Positions 19,100-27,038 of a stretch of DNA of 64,000 nucleotides are shown here, in pieces. The translations under genes and the position numbers were made by a program. Source of the stretch: Nitrosovibrio sp. Nv4 (GTDB lineage Bacteria; Pseudomonadota; Gammaproteobacteria; Burkholderiales; Nitrosomonadaceae). The notes under the pieces are model-generated. The model did not search any database, had not been told where the DNA came from, and saw only the letters and a program-made list of their open reading frames with translations. Location of the stretch: contig NZ_OCMZ01000002.1 of NCBI RefSeq assembly GCF_900215485.1, positions 1,240,001-1,304,000 on the forward strand, in the 5' to 3' direction. Position 1 is the stretch's first letter. Every line of letters starts with the position of its first letter.

Positions 19100-19309
19100 C
19101 TAGGCCACGCCACTCAAGGGGATAATCTCCGCACCGGCTCTCAGCTTATCCAGGTGGTCTGCCCAGTATTGCATCATCTTGCGGCGTTCAGGTAGATGCG
19201 CCGTGCGATTATAGGCGCGGCCATTCGGGTCTCTAACCGAGTGAGCTAGTTGGTGTTCGATAAAATAGGGACGAAAACCCAGCACTTCATCAAGTATGGT
19301 TCGCGCCAT
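19100..19309 (-). pseudogene. P4-type integrase, C-terminal remnant
   Basis: Only the last 69 residues of a tyrosine recombinase are left: ARTILDEVLGFRPYFIEHQLAH, then GRAYNRTAHLPERRKMMQYWADHLD, with the catalytic tyrosine in GRAYNR. The break comes just before the HGFR box that carries the catalytic histidine and arginine. The same motif order ends the intact integrase at 50075. The remnant faces the tmRNA-end repeat at 19431, the usual place for the integrase of an island inserted at ssrA. Confidence 0.85.
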
Positions 19310-19337
19310 AGCAGGAAAGCCGAAGAGAAGAAATGGG

Positions 19338-19482
19338 GCCAGACACGATTGATCGTAACCATAGTGGAGATTAGAAAGGTCTCAACTCGCACCGACCAAC
19401 AAGTCCGTATCCCGTCTCATAGGGGATCCACCAATTAAAAAGCCACCCGCAGGGGTGGCTTTTTAATTGGTGGGGGGCGGCG
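19338..19482. repeat. tmRNA-end repeat copy 2 with terminator hairpin (putative middle att site)
   Basis: A direct repeat of 22565-22703, beginning with 'cagacacgattgatcgta' and 'ttagaaaggtctca' and ending in the hairpin CCAATTAAAAAGCCACCC / GGGTGGCTTTTTAATTGG at 19431-19470 and GGCGGCG at 19476-19482. Similarity to the tmRNA gene stops there. It is an imperfect copy of the tmRNA downstream flank and 3' end, as left by a second integration. Confidence 0.75.
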
Positions 19483-19704
19483 TCAATTGAATAGATCAGT
19501 CAAACCCTTATTAATACTATGTTATGTAATTTATCTATTCCAAGTTACTGTAAAAGTTACTGCATTCCCTATTCGCTACCGCCTTAGTTTGTGTGCTTTT
19601 CGACGACTTTAATTTCCTTTTACTGTTCTTTGTTTTTGTCTTTCTCACCCCACGGGAACCATCCTCATAGAAAAGATAACCGCCAATCACCGGAAACGTT
19701 ACAT

Positions 19705-21077
19705 GAGCTATGCTCGAAACTTGTGTATGACGAGGGTTGAGAGGGTGGCGTATTCTTGATGGTCGACCAAGATCATCAACTTCAAAAGAAGGAGGAATAC
19801 GCCATGAGTAAAGATAACGTTTTAGCATTAAGAAATCCAGGGATTGTGAGCGAAGTGTCGGATGGATTGACGCAAGTGCTGCGCGACGGAGCGCAGCAGA
19901 TGCTGGCGCGAGCGATCGAAGCGGTGGTTGCAGAATTTCTCGAACGCTATCGTTTCGATGTGGATCAAGCGGGGCGCGCGCGCATGGTACGCAATGGATA
20001 CTTGCCGGAGCGGACGATCCAGACGGGGCTAGGCGAGGTTGGCATCAAAGCGCCGCGGGTGCGGGATCGGGCAAGCAGGATTCGGTTTACCTCCGCGATC
20101 CTGCCGCCGTATTTGCGGCGCACCAAGACCATTGAGGAATTGCTGCCGTGGTTGTACTTGAAAGGCATCTCGACTGGCAATTTTTTTGAAGCCCTGGCAT
20201 CCCTCCTGGGACGGGATGCGCCGGGATTGGCCGCAGCCACGATCAGCCGCTTAAAAGCAGTCTGGCAAGATGAGCACGCGCAACAAGCAATATGTGTATT
20301 GGTGGGTGGACGGCATTCATTTCGGCGTGCGGCATGAGGAAGCGAATCAATGCATCCTGGTAATCATAGGTGCCACGGCTGAGGGCAAGAAGGAATTAGT
20401 CGTTTTGGCGGACGGTTTTCGGGAATCGGAGCAATCGTGGAAAGAAGTATTGCTGGACTTGAGAAGCCGCGGTCTCACAATCGATCCCAAGCTTGCCGTC
20501 GGCGATGGGGCATTGGGTTTCTGGAAAGCGCTGCCGCAAGTGTTTGGCAAAACCCGTGTACAGCGCTGCTGGGTGCATAAGACCGCCAACGTATTGAACA
20601 AACTGCCCAAGCATTTGCAACCCAAAGCCAAATCGGATTTGCAGCAGATCTGGATGGCGGACACACGGGAGAATGCACGCTTGGCCTTCGATCTGTTCGT
20701 ACAAACTTACCAGCCGAAATACCCGAAGGCGGCTGAGTGCCTGAATAAGGATAAAGACGCATTGCTGACCTTTTATGACTTTCCGGCGGAGCACTGGATT
20801 CATCTTCGTACCACCAACCCGATTGAATCAAAATTTGCCACAGTGCGGCTGCGAACCGCCAAAACCCGGGGCTGCGTCTCGCGGACAAGTATTTTATCCA
20901 TGGTATTTAAACTGGTGAAGAGCGCTGAACACCGCTGGCTGCTTCTGCGAGGATCTGAATTAATCGCCAAGGTTATTGCTGGCATTCAGTTCAAAAACGG
21001 GATCATAACGAAAGCAGAAAATCATCAACGAATCGCCGCCTGATCATGCCGCCGTACACAACATTTGAATATTTCTC
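19705..21077 (+). mobile_element. IS256-family insertion sequence, inactive
   Basis: A transposase frame is bounded by imperfect inverted repeats of about 30 bp: 19705-19734 (containing ACTTGTGTATGACG) and 21048-21077 (complement containing ATGTTGTGTACGGCGG). The total of about 1.37 kb fits IS256. I could not find a target duplication, so the flanks have probably rearranged. The element lies inside the tmRNA-associated island. Confidence 0.75.
19804..21043 (+). pseudogene. IS256-family transposase, frameshifted
   Basis: Two overlapping frames make one transposase. The first (from the ATG at 19804 with AAGGAGG upstream) covers the N-terminal helical region to ISRLKAVWQDEHA. The second, joined near 20275, starts at KQYVYWWVDGIHFGVR with the first catalytic Asp, continues through VGDGALGFWKALPQVF and RCWVHKTANVLNKLP, and ends in the TTNPIESKFATVRLRT box with the catalytic Glu. 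A short deletion that is not a multiple of three around 20270-20285 breaks the frame. The protein is therefore not made intact. Confidence 0.9.
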
Positions 21078-21245
21078 TAGGCCGCTCGGCTCATATACTT
21101 TTCCCTTAATTGATCTAAGATAAGTTGTGAGAAATGGTAGCCGGGCAGTCATCTTTGACGCAGGGGACCGCGCTGTCGGCACGCTTTTCACAACTCAGCA
21201 GAAGCCCCGAATCTTTAAAAATTCTCCCTTACTGGAGAGAAAATC

Positions 21246-22382
21246 ATGAAAATTACGCATAGCTCTACAATCCAAAGCTTGATTCTGGCCGCAGCCCTGA
21301 GTATAGGGCTTGGTTTTGTTTCCCCTGTCTTCGCACAGGAACATGCATTCATCGTAGACTCCAATGGCAAATCACTGACCGATCTCGGGACGTTGGGTGG
21401 AAGTAATAGTTACGCCTCTGGCATCAACGACGCCGGGCAGGTGGTGGGGTGGTCCGACACGGCCGCAGGTGCTCGCCATGCCTTTATCACCGGCCCCAAT
21501 GGCGTGGGCATGACCGATCTCGGGGCGCTGGGTGGAAGTGGCAGTGTCGCCCTTGGCATCAACGACGCCGGGCAGGTGGTGGGGTACTTCACCACGGCCG
21601 CAGGTCCTTACCATGCCTTTATCACCGGCCCCAATGGCGTGGGCATGACCGATCTCGGGACGTTGGGTGGTGGAGGTGACAGTCTCGCCTATGGCATCAA
21701 TGACGCCGGGCGGGTGGTGGGGGACTCCATCAACGCCGCAGGTACTGCTCGGCACGCCTTTATCACCGGCCCCAATGGCGTGGGCATGACCGATCTCGGG
21801 ACTCTCGGGACGCTGGGTGGTGGAGGTTCCAGTCAGGCCTTTGGCATCAACGACGCCGGGCGGGTGGTGGGGGTCTCCGACACGGCCGCAGGTGATCAGC
21901 ACGCCTTTATCACCGGCCCCAATGGCGTGGGCATGACCGATCTCGGGGCGCTGGGTGGAAGTGGCAGTGTCGCCCTTGGCATCAACGACGCCGGGCAGGT
22001 GGTGGGGTACTCCACGACAGGTCCTACTGCCCATGCCTTTATCACCGGCCCCAATGGCGTGGGCATGACCGATCTCGGGACGTTGGGTGGAAGTGACAGT
22101 GCCGCCCTTGGCATCAACGACGCCGGGCAGGTGGTGGGGTACTCCAGCACAGCCGCAGGTGATCAGCACGCCTTTATCACCGGCCCCAATGGCGTGGGCA
22201 TGACCGACTTAAACTCGTTGGTGAGTCTGCCGGGCGAAAATGTTCTAATCACCGCGACGGGGATCAATAACCTGGGGCAGGTCGCCGCCGTTGGCCAAAT
22301 CCCCGAACCCGAAACCTATGCCATGCTGCTGGCCGGTCTGGGTTTGCTGGGCTTTATCGCGCGCCGCCGCAAGACTGCTTAA
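21246..22382 (+). CDS. HAF-repeat protein with PEP-CTERM sorting signal
   Basis: A 378-aa exported protein. A signal peptide (residues 1-30, ending near VFAQ) leads to seven units of the HAF repeat, each about 44-49 aa, with the core HAFITGPNGVGMTDLG followed by LGGSGS-x-ALGINDAGQVVG. The C-terminus PEPETYAMLLAGLGLLGFIARRRK is a PEP-CTERM signal (motif, hydrophobic segment, basic tail) read by exosortase. GGAGAG precedes the ATG. The repeats are almost identical at DNA level, a sign of recent expansion or gene conversion. Likely a surface or matrix protein; function unknown. Confidence 0.88.
   Translation: MKITHSSTIQSLILAAALSIGLGFVSPVFAQEHAFIVDSNGKSLTDLGTLGGSNSYASGINDAGQVVGWSDTAAGARHAFITGPNGVGMTDLGALGGSGSVALGINDAGQVVGYFTTAAGPYHAFITGPNGVGMTDLGTLGGGGDSLAYGINDAGRVVGDSINAAGTARHAFITGPNGVGMTDLGTLGTLGGGGSSQAFGINDAGRVVGVSDTAAGDQHAFITGPNGVGMTDLGALGGSGSVALGINDAGQVVGYSTTGPTAHAFITGPNGVGMTDLGTLGGSDSAALGINDAGQVVGYSSTAAGDQHAFITGPNGVGMTDLNSLVSLPGENVLITATGINNLGQVAAVGQIPEPETYAMLLAGLGLLGFIARRRKTA
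21481..22213 (+). repeat. Tandem coding repeats of 132-147 bp in the HAF gene
   Basis: The 20-base string starting 'cctttatcaccggccccaat' occurs at 21481, 21616, 21757, 21904, 22036 and 22171. The spacings are 135, 141, 147, 132 and 135 bases, all multiples of three, so copy-number change keeps the frame. Confidence 0.9.
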
Positions 22383-22521
22383 GCAGAGTTTGATGCCGAG
22401 CCACAAAGGGGCAGACGCGCCCCTTGTGGCTTATTCGTTTTCGCGCCCGAGGGCCGCTTCCCGGCACTTGGCGGCAGTTCGAATCTGACATTGTTTGTCG
22501 GATCAAATCGAAACTACTACA

Positions 22522-22551
22522 AATAAGGATAAAGACGCATTGCTGACCTTT
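22522..22551 (+). repeat. 30-base scrap of the IS256 transposase
   Basis: Thirty bases starting AATAAGGATAAAGACGC are identical to 20744-20773 inside the IS256 transposase. No other transposase sequence surrounds them. This is a relic of recombination or of a second, now lost, copy, just upstream of the tmRNA-end repeat. Confidence 0.75.
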
Positions 22552-22650
22552 AAGGGATAATAGGGTCAGACACGATTGATCGTAGCCAAAATGGAATTAG
22601 AAAGGTCTCAGCTCGGGCCAACAAGCTCGCATTTCGTGTCATGCAGGGCT

Positions 22651-22693
22651 CACCAATTAAAAAGCCACCCTTAGGGTGGCTTTTTAATTGGTG
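22651..22693 (-). terminator. Rho-independent terminator of tmRNA
   Basis: A long perfect hairpin (CACCAATTAAAAAGCCACCC / GGGTGGCTTTTTAATTGGTG, loop TTA) starts at the CCA end of the tmRNA and carries a T-run on the minus strand. It is the original copy of the hairpins at 11481 and 19431. Confidence 0.85.
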
Positions 22694-23049
22694 GAGGCGG
22701 CGGGAATCGAACCCGCGTCCGCAAGTCCTCTACAGGCAGTTCTACATACTTAGCCATGTTATTTAATTTAACCTGGAATCCGTCAACTGGCGGACTGATG
22801 ACAGGCGAGTCACCTATTTTTTAGCGCTCTGTAAAGTGACCCTACCGAGCGCGATCCTCGTTAATGGCTCCGCTGTCTGTTGTCAGACCCGACGTTGAGG
22901 CCCATCGGTGCGGAGTCCAGCCGGATTAAGCGGCTAGAGCGTAACGTTCGTCGTTTGCGACTATTGGTTTCCAGATGTATTTACGAGGTAACTGGTCCTC
23001 GGTATGCCCTGCTTTGCTTTGCAACCCACGTCGAAGCCAGGTCGCCCCC
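22689..23049 (-). ncRNA. ssrA: tmRNA (ssrA), tag ANDERYALAA
   Basis: The minus strand starts GGGGGCGACCTGGCTTCGAC, the classical tmRNA 5' end, and ends with the T-arm GGGTTCGATTCCCGC and CGCCTCCACCA. The 7-bp acceptor stem GGGGGCG/CGCCTCC has one G-U pair. The resume codon GCA (complement of 22956-22958) opens the tag A-N-D-E-R-Y-A-L-A-A with stop TAA at 22926-22928. The RNA frees stalled ribosomes and marks the nascent protein for proteolysis. Its 3' end is the target of the island repeats at 11.5 and 19.4 kb. Confidence 0.97.
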
Positions 23050-23152
23050 GGCATTCTGTAAGTAAAGATTAGATGTGAATTAGACGGAAGAGTTCAATTC
23101 CCTCTTTCAAGCATCCAGCCACAGGTTCACTATAACAGAAACCAACAGGTAA

Positions 23153-23800
23153 CTACAGGTAACCAAGCAGTTCCTGCGGCTGATCTATCAGGTACCTTGC
23201 ACCCCAGGCTTCAGGAGCCCCTACGTTCCCGAGATAACCGTATCTGGCAATAACGGGCTCCATGCCGGCAGCCAGACTGGCCTGCACGTCGCGCAGGTCG
23301 TCGCCCAGGTAGATGCAATCGTCCGGCGCTACATCCAGTGCTTTGCTCGCGGTCAGCAGCGGCTCTGGATGGGGCTTGGAATGAGTTGTATCACCCCCGC
23401 TGACGAGGCATGCGGCACGGTTGCTCAAGCGCAGCTCCTGCATCAAGGGTATGGAGAAACGCGCGGGTTTGTTGGTCACGATTCCCCAGGGAAGGCCGCG
23501 AGCATCGAGCTGATCGAGCAGTTCCGCCACGCCTTGAAACAGACATGTTTCCTGGCACAGCCGTTCGGCGTAAAAATCGAGAAATTCGGCACGCATTGCG
23601 TCGTAATCCTGATCGCCGGGTTTGATATTGAACCCTAGACCCAGCAGGCCGCGTGCGCCGGCTGAGGCTTCGATACGAATGAGCTCTATCGGCAGGGCTG
23701 AGAGGCCGCGTGTGATGCGCTGACGGTTGAGGGCGTAGCCCAGATCGGGCGCAGTGTCGGCGAGAGTGCCGTCAAGATCGAAGAGAACGGCTTTGATCAT
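23153..23800 (-). CDS. gph: Phosphoglycolate phosphatase (HAD superfamily)
   Basis: A 215-aa HAD hydrolase with motif I FDLDGTLADTAPD, motif II GIVTNKP, and motif III/IV in HPEPLLTASK and YLGDDLRDVQASLAAG. It dephosphorylates 2-phosphoglycolate, made by Rubisco oxygenation or DNA repair. Length and cap-domain size match Gph. It lies downstream of ubiG on the same strand in an arrangement common in betaproteobacteria, separated by a tandem repeat. Confidence 0.9.
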   Translation of the reverse strand: MIKAVLFDLDGTLADTAPDLGYALNRQRITRGLSALPIELIRIEASAGARGLLGLGFNIKPGDQDYDAMRAEFLDFYAERLCQETCLFQGVAELLDQLDARGLPWGIVTNKPARFSIPLMQELRLSNRAACLVSGGDTTHSKPHPEPLLTASKALDVAPDDCIYLGDDLRDVQASLAAGMEPVIARYGYLGNVGAPEAWGARYLIDQPQELLGYL

Positions 23801-23894
23801 GGATGAGCTATCGAATATCTCGTTGGGTGAGACGCGAACGGGCCTTGGATTCGAGTAGGCGTAGGCAGCACGGCGTTGCAGGCGATTGCAGGTA

Positions 23895-23921
23895 GTGTAG
23901 GTGGTGTAGGTGGTGTAGGTG
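23895..23921. repeat. Short tandem repeat, 3 x GTGTAGGTG
   Basis: Three perfect copies of the 9-mer GTGTAGGTG with partial copies on both sides, in the gap between ubiG and gph. It is probably a slippage-prone locus with no coding role. Confidence 0.9.
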
Positions 23922-23950
23922 GTTTAGAGCAAATTGGCTGACTTCACGAT

Positions 23951-24655
23951 TCAGGCACGAAATACCATGATGTAGTTGACGTCCGAATCCGCTTCCAGCG
24001 CGTAGACTTTAGTGATGGGGTTGTACGTCATGCCAGTGATCTCTTCCACATCCAGTCCTGCGGCACGCGCCATGCGCGCGAGTTCCGATGGCTTGATGAA
24101 TTTTGCGTAATCGTGCGTGCCGCGCGGCAGCAGATTCAGCACGTATTCCGCGCCTATGACGGCAAACAGATACGATTTGGGGTTGCGGTTGATGGTTGAG
24201 AAAAAAACCCAGCCGCCAGGCTTGGCAAGTTGAGCGCAAGCCTTTACGGTGCTCGCGGGATTTGGCACGTGCTCCAGCATTTCCATGCAGGTGACCACAT
24301 CGTAATGATGAGGCTGCTCGATGGCGAGTTCTTCCACTGCAATCTTGCGGTAATTCACTCGCTTGCCGCTTTCCAGCAAATGCAATTTAGCAACTTTCAG
24401 GGCTTTGTCGCCAAGATCGATGCCAGTGACCTCTGCACCGCGCTCGGCCATGCTTTCCGACAGGATGCCGCCGCCGCAGCCGACATCCAGTACGGTCTTG
24501 CCTGCCAGCTGGGCAAAGCGGTCAATATAATTCAGCCTTAACGGATTGATTTCATGCAACGGCTTGAATTCACTGTTGGGGTCCCACCAGCGGTGCGCAA
24601 GCTGGCTGAATTTATCCAGTTCCAGCGGATCGACGTTTACATTTTTACTTTCCAT
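23951..24655 (-). CDS. ubiG: Ubiquinone biosynthesis O-methyltransferase UbiG
   Basis: About 234 aa. The SAM-binding motif [16 protein letters not shown] and [20 protein letters not shown] at the N-terminus are diagnostic for UbiG, which carries out both O-methylation steps of ubiquinone synthesis. A TTG four codons upstream (24667) overlaps the stop of the previous gene as TTGA; I prefer the ATG at 24655 but either could be used. Translation is coupled to the amidohydrolase gene. [17 protein letters not shown] is also conserved in the family. Confidence 0.95.
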   Translation of the reverse strand: MESKNVNVDPLELDKFSQLAHRWWDPNSEFKPLHEINPLRLNYIDRFAQLAGKTVLDVGCGGGILSESMAERGAEVTGIDLGDKALKVAKLHLLESGKRVNYRKIAVEELAIEQPHHYDVVTCMEMLEHVPNPASTVKACAQLAKPGGWVFFSTINRNPKSYLFAVIGAEYVLNLLPRGTHDYAKFIKPSELARMARAAGLDVEEITGMTYNPITKVYALEADSDVNYIMVFRA

Positions 24656-24659
24656 TGTT

Positions 24660-26000
24660 TTACTCAATATTTTGAGGCCCGGTTGTCATTCGTTCCCGCC
24701 AGAATTCTGCCCTGAGCAATAATTCCTGCTCGTCCAGCGTGGTCAATTCTCCGTCATTAAGCAGAAGTTTACCATTTACCCACACATGGCTCACATGTTC
24801 GCGCCCCGCGACGTAGACGAGATGCGAAAGTGGGTCATAACAGGGCGCGAGTTCCAGGCTGGAAAAATCCACAGCGGTGATGTCAGCGGCTTTGCCCGCC
24901 ACCAGTGAGCCGGTAACCGCGCCCAAACCCAGCGCCTGGGCGCCGTTGAGCGTCGCCATTTGCAATACCTGCCAGGCTGGCAACATATCCGCTTTGCCAC
25001 TTTGCGCTTTTGCAAGCAGTGCCGTAAACCGCATTTCCTCGAACATATCAATGCGATTATTGCTGGCGGCGCCGTCCGTCCCGAGACCGACGTTAACCCC
25101 TGCGCCTAGCAGCGTTGCCACAGGCGCCAGCCCATTTGCGAGTTTGAGGTTGGAAGAAGGGCAATTTGCCACGGTACAGCCCTGCTGCGCCATGAGCCCG
25201 ATTTCATCACTGTTCAGATGGACCATGTGTACCGCGATCAGATTCGGGCCGAGCAGGCCGAGCTTGTGCAGGCGTTCTATCGGACGCACGCCATGACTTT
25301 TCAGGCTATTCCTGATTTCGTCCTCGGTTTCATGCAGGTGAATATGAACAGGAAGATCAAGCTGCTCGGCATAAGTGAGAATGCTGCCAAACACCCTGTC
25401 GCTCACCGTATAAGGCGCATGGGGTGCGAAACAGAACGATAGCAGTGGGTGCTGGTTATAATCGTCGCGCAGGGCCAGACCTTTTGCCAAATAATCGTCA
25501 GCATCGCTGGCGTAAGCGGTGGGGAAATCAATTGCGATCATGCCGATGCTGGCACGCATGCCGGATGCAACCGCTGCCCTCACCGAGGCTTCTGGGAAAA
25601 AATACATGTCGTTAAAGCAGGTGATCCCGCCTCTCAGCATCTCTGCGCAGGCAAGCCGGGTTCCATCGAAAACGAAACCGGAATCGACATGCCGGGTTTC
25701 CGCAGGCCAGATATGATTGTTGAGCCACTCCATCAACGGCAGATCGTCCGCAATTCCGCGCATTAACGACATCGCCGCATGCGTATGGAGATTGACCAGG
25801 CCCGGCATCAGCGCGTGGTTGCCAAGAACGATACGCTCTTGAGGCGAGAATTGCATTTGCGCCTCAGCACTAGGCACTATTGCCCGGATCTTGCCCCGGT
25901 CAATTGCAATGGCATGATCGCGCAACACTACCCCGGCGGGTTCCACCGGAATAACCCAGCGCGCCTCCAGCAATGTATCGATTTTTTCGGGATAGACCAT
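24660..26000 (-). CDS. mtaD: 5-methylthioadenosine / S-adenosylhomocysteine deaminase (TRZ/ATZ amidohydrolase)
   Basis: A 446-aa metal-dependent amidohydrolase. The first metal site is [15 protein letters not shown], the second histidine is in [11 protein letters not shown], and the later ligands lie in VAVHMVHLN-type and GTDGAASNN motifs. The family deaminates MTA and SAH in methyl-group recycling, which suits the adjacent SAM-dependent UbiG. The position before ubiG and gph is conserved in betaproteobacteria. The exact substrate (MTA, SAH or other) cannot be told from sequence. Confidence 0.88.
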   Translation of the reverse strand: MVYPEKIDTLLEARWVIPVEPAGVVLRDHAIAIDRGKIRAIVPSAEAQMQFSPQERIVLGNHALMPGLVNLHTHAAMSLMRGIADDLPLMEWLNNHIWPAETRHVDSGFVFDGTRLACAEMLRGGITCFNDMYFFPEASVRAAVASGMRASIGMIAIDFPTAYASDADDYLAKGLALRDDYNQHPLLSFCFAPHAPYTVSDRVFGSILTYAEQLDLPVHIHLHETEDEIRNSLKSHGVRPIERLHKLGLLGPNLIAVHMVHLNSDEIGLMAQQGCTVANCPSSNLKLANGLAPVATLLGAGVNVGLGTDGAASNNRIDMFEEMRFTALLAKAQSGKADMLPAWQVLQMATLNGAQALGLGAVTGSLVAGKAADITAVDFSSLELAPCYDPLSHLVYVAGREHVSHVWVNGKLLLNDGELTTLDEQELLLRAEFWRERMTTGPQNIE

Positions 26001-26019
26001 TTATTGGAAAGCTTAGCAA

Positions 26020-26052
26020 AAAAAAACCCTGCGCGCGGCAGGGTTTGAATTT
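26020..26052 (-). terminator. Terminator downstream of the OmpA-like gene
   Basis: The stem AACCCTGC / GCAGGGTT with a 5-base loop has an A-run on the left, giving a T-run on the minus strand. It lies between the end of the OmpA-like gene (26068) and the start of mtaD. Confidence 0.8.
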
Positions 26053-26067
26053 TTGTGTTTAAAAGAA

Positions 26068-26736
26068 TTACTGTACTGTTGCCTTCGTGCCGGCTACTTC
26101 GACTTCAACGCGGCGGTCAGGTTGCAGGCAAGCGATCAATGCCTTGGTTTTCTTGTTGCCTTTGCACGAATCGCCGGTCACGGGATTGGCTTCGCCTTTA
26201 CCATCGGTGAAGACCTTGTCTGCCGGTATCCCTTTTTCCTTAACCAGATAGGCCTTGACAGATTCAGCGCGACGCATGGAAAGCTTCTTGTTGTAGTCAT
26301 CGGCACCGAGACGGTCGGCGTAACCGATTGCAACTACGGTGTCGTATTTGACATCCCCAAGTTTGGCTACAAGGTCATCCAGAGCCTGTTTCCCCTCAGG
26401 TTTCAGGACAGCCTTATCGAAATCGAATAACTGGTCGGCGGAGAGCGATATTTTTTCAGGTTCGGTGTAAACAGGAGCAGGAGCAGGAGCAGGTTCAGCA
26501 GGTGCTTCGACTGTTTTTTCAGGTTTTGGCATCAGTTCAGGATCGCATTCGTAAGTTGCCATGGCGGGTGTCCAATACCCTGTGCGCCAACAGTCGCCGG
26601 AGGAGTCTCTGGCAACCTCGCCACGGCTATCCGCCGCGTATGCTTCGGGTCTTTCCTCAGCCATGGCCGCTCCTGAAAACAGCACCGGCAAGACAACCGC
26701 CCCAAGCAAGAGTTTTTTCGCTACTGAATTTTTCAT
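26068..26736 (-). CDS. OmpA-family outer membrane/peptidoglycan-binding protein
   Basis: A 222-aa exported protein with a signal peptide (ending near SGAAMAEE). A proline/alanine linker around residues 75-92 precedes a C-terminal OmpA domain: LFDFDKAVLKPEGKQALDDL, then IGYADRLGADDYNKKLSMRRAESVKAYL. The domain binds peptidoglycan. Unlike E. coli OmpA there is no beta-barrel part; the ~50-residue N-terminal mature region is short. AAAGGGGC lies before the ATG. Two cysteine-containing segments (GDCWRTG, ATYECDPEL) are typical of betaproteobacterial homologues. Confidence 0.9.
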   Translation of the reverse strand: MKNSVAKKLLLGAVVLPVLFSGAAMAEERPEAYAADSRGEVARDSSGDCWRTGYWTPAMATYECDPELMPKPEKTVEAPAEPAPAPAPVYTEPEKISLSADQLFDFDKAVLKPEGKQALDDLVAKLGDVKYDTVVAIGYADRLGADDYNKKLSMRRAESVKAYLVKEKGIPADKVFTDGKGEANPVTGDSCKGNKKTKALIACLQPDRRVEVEVAGTKATVQ

Positions 26737-27038
26737 GCTATTGCCCCTTTTTTCAGAAAAACTTCAATTCAAAATCAAATCATCCCTTTAGTCATGCAAA
26801 TAACAAGCGCAGCTATTCTACTTGGCTATGGCTCATTATTGCATATCCCCGTATCGATTATCTATTTATATATCTGTTCTTGTCAAACATGTTGTTGCAT
26901 ACGGCATGAAAACCCGAATGCGCGGGTGACTTCAACACGTCCGGCATGCTAAAATCAAAGGCTTTACGTATGGCTATCCGAGACGGCATCCGGGACAGAA
27001 TACATACTATAACTCGTTGTCTCAACTGAAAATTGGTA
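26737..27038. other. Divergent promoter region ompA-like / gyrA
   Basis: About 300 bases, AT-rich in the centre (26760-26900). It must contain both promoters; I see no unambiguous -35/-10 pair and no gene. Confidence 0.4.

Noticed and set aside
21372-22169. 265-codon minus-strand frame through the HAF repeats
   Set aside because: It exists only because the tandem repeats lack stops in that frame; the signal-peptide/PEP-CTERM protein on the plus strand explains the DNA.
22651-23049. CRISPR-like or rRNA-like structured region
   Set aside because: It is fully explained by the tmRNA with its terminator.
23881-23927. Possible CRISPR or regulatory repeat between ubiG and gph
   Set aside because: Three 9-base units without spacers are a simple tandem repeat.
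27033-27038. TTG start two codons before gyrA ATG
   Set aside because: The family N-terminus MDQFAKE starts at the ATG at 27039.
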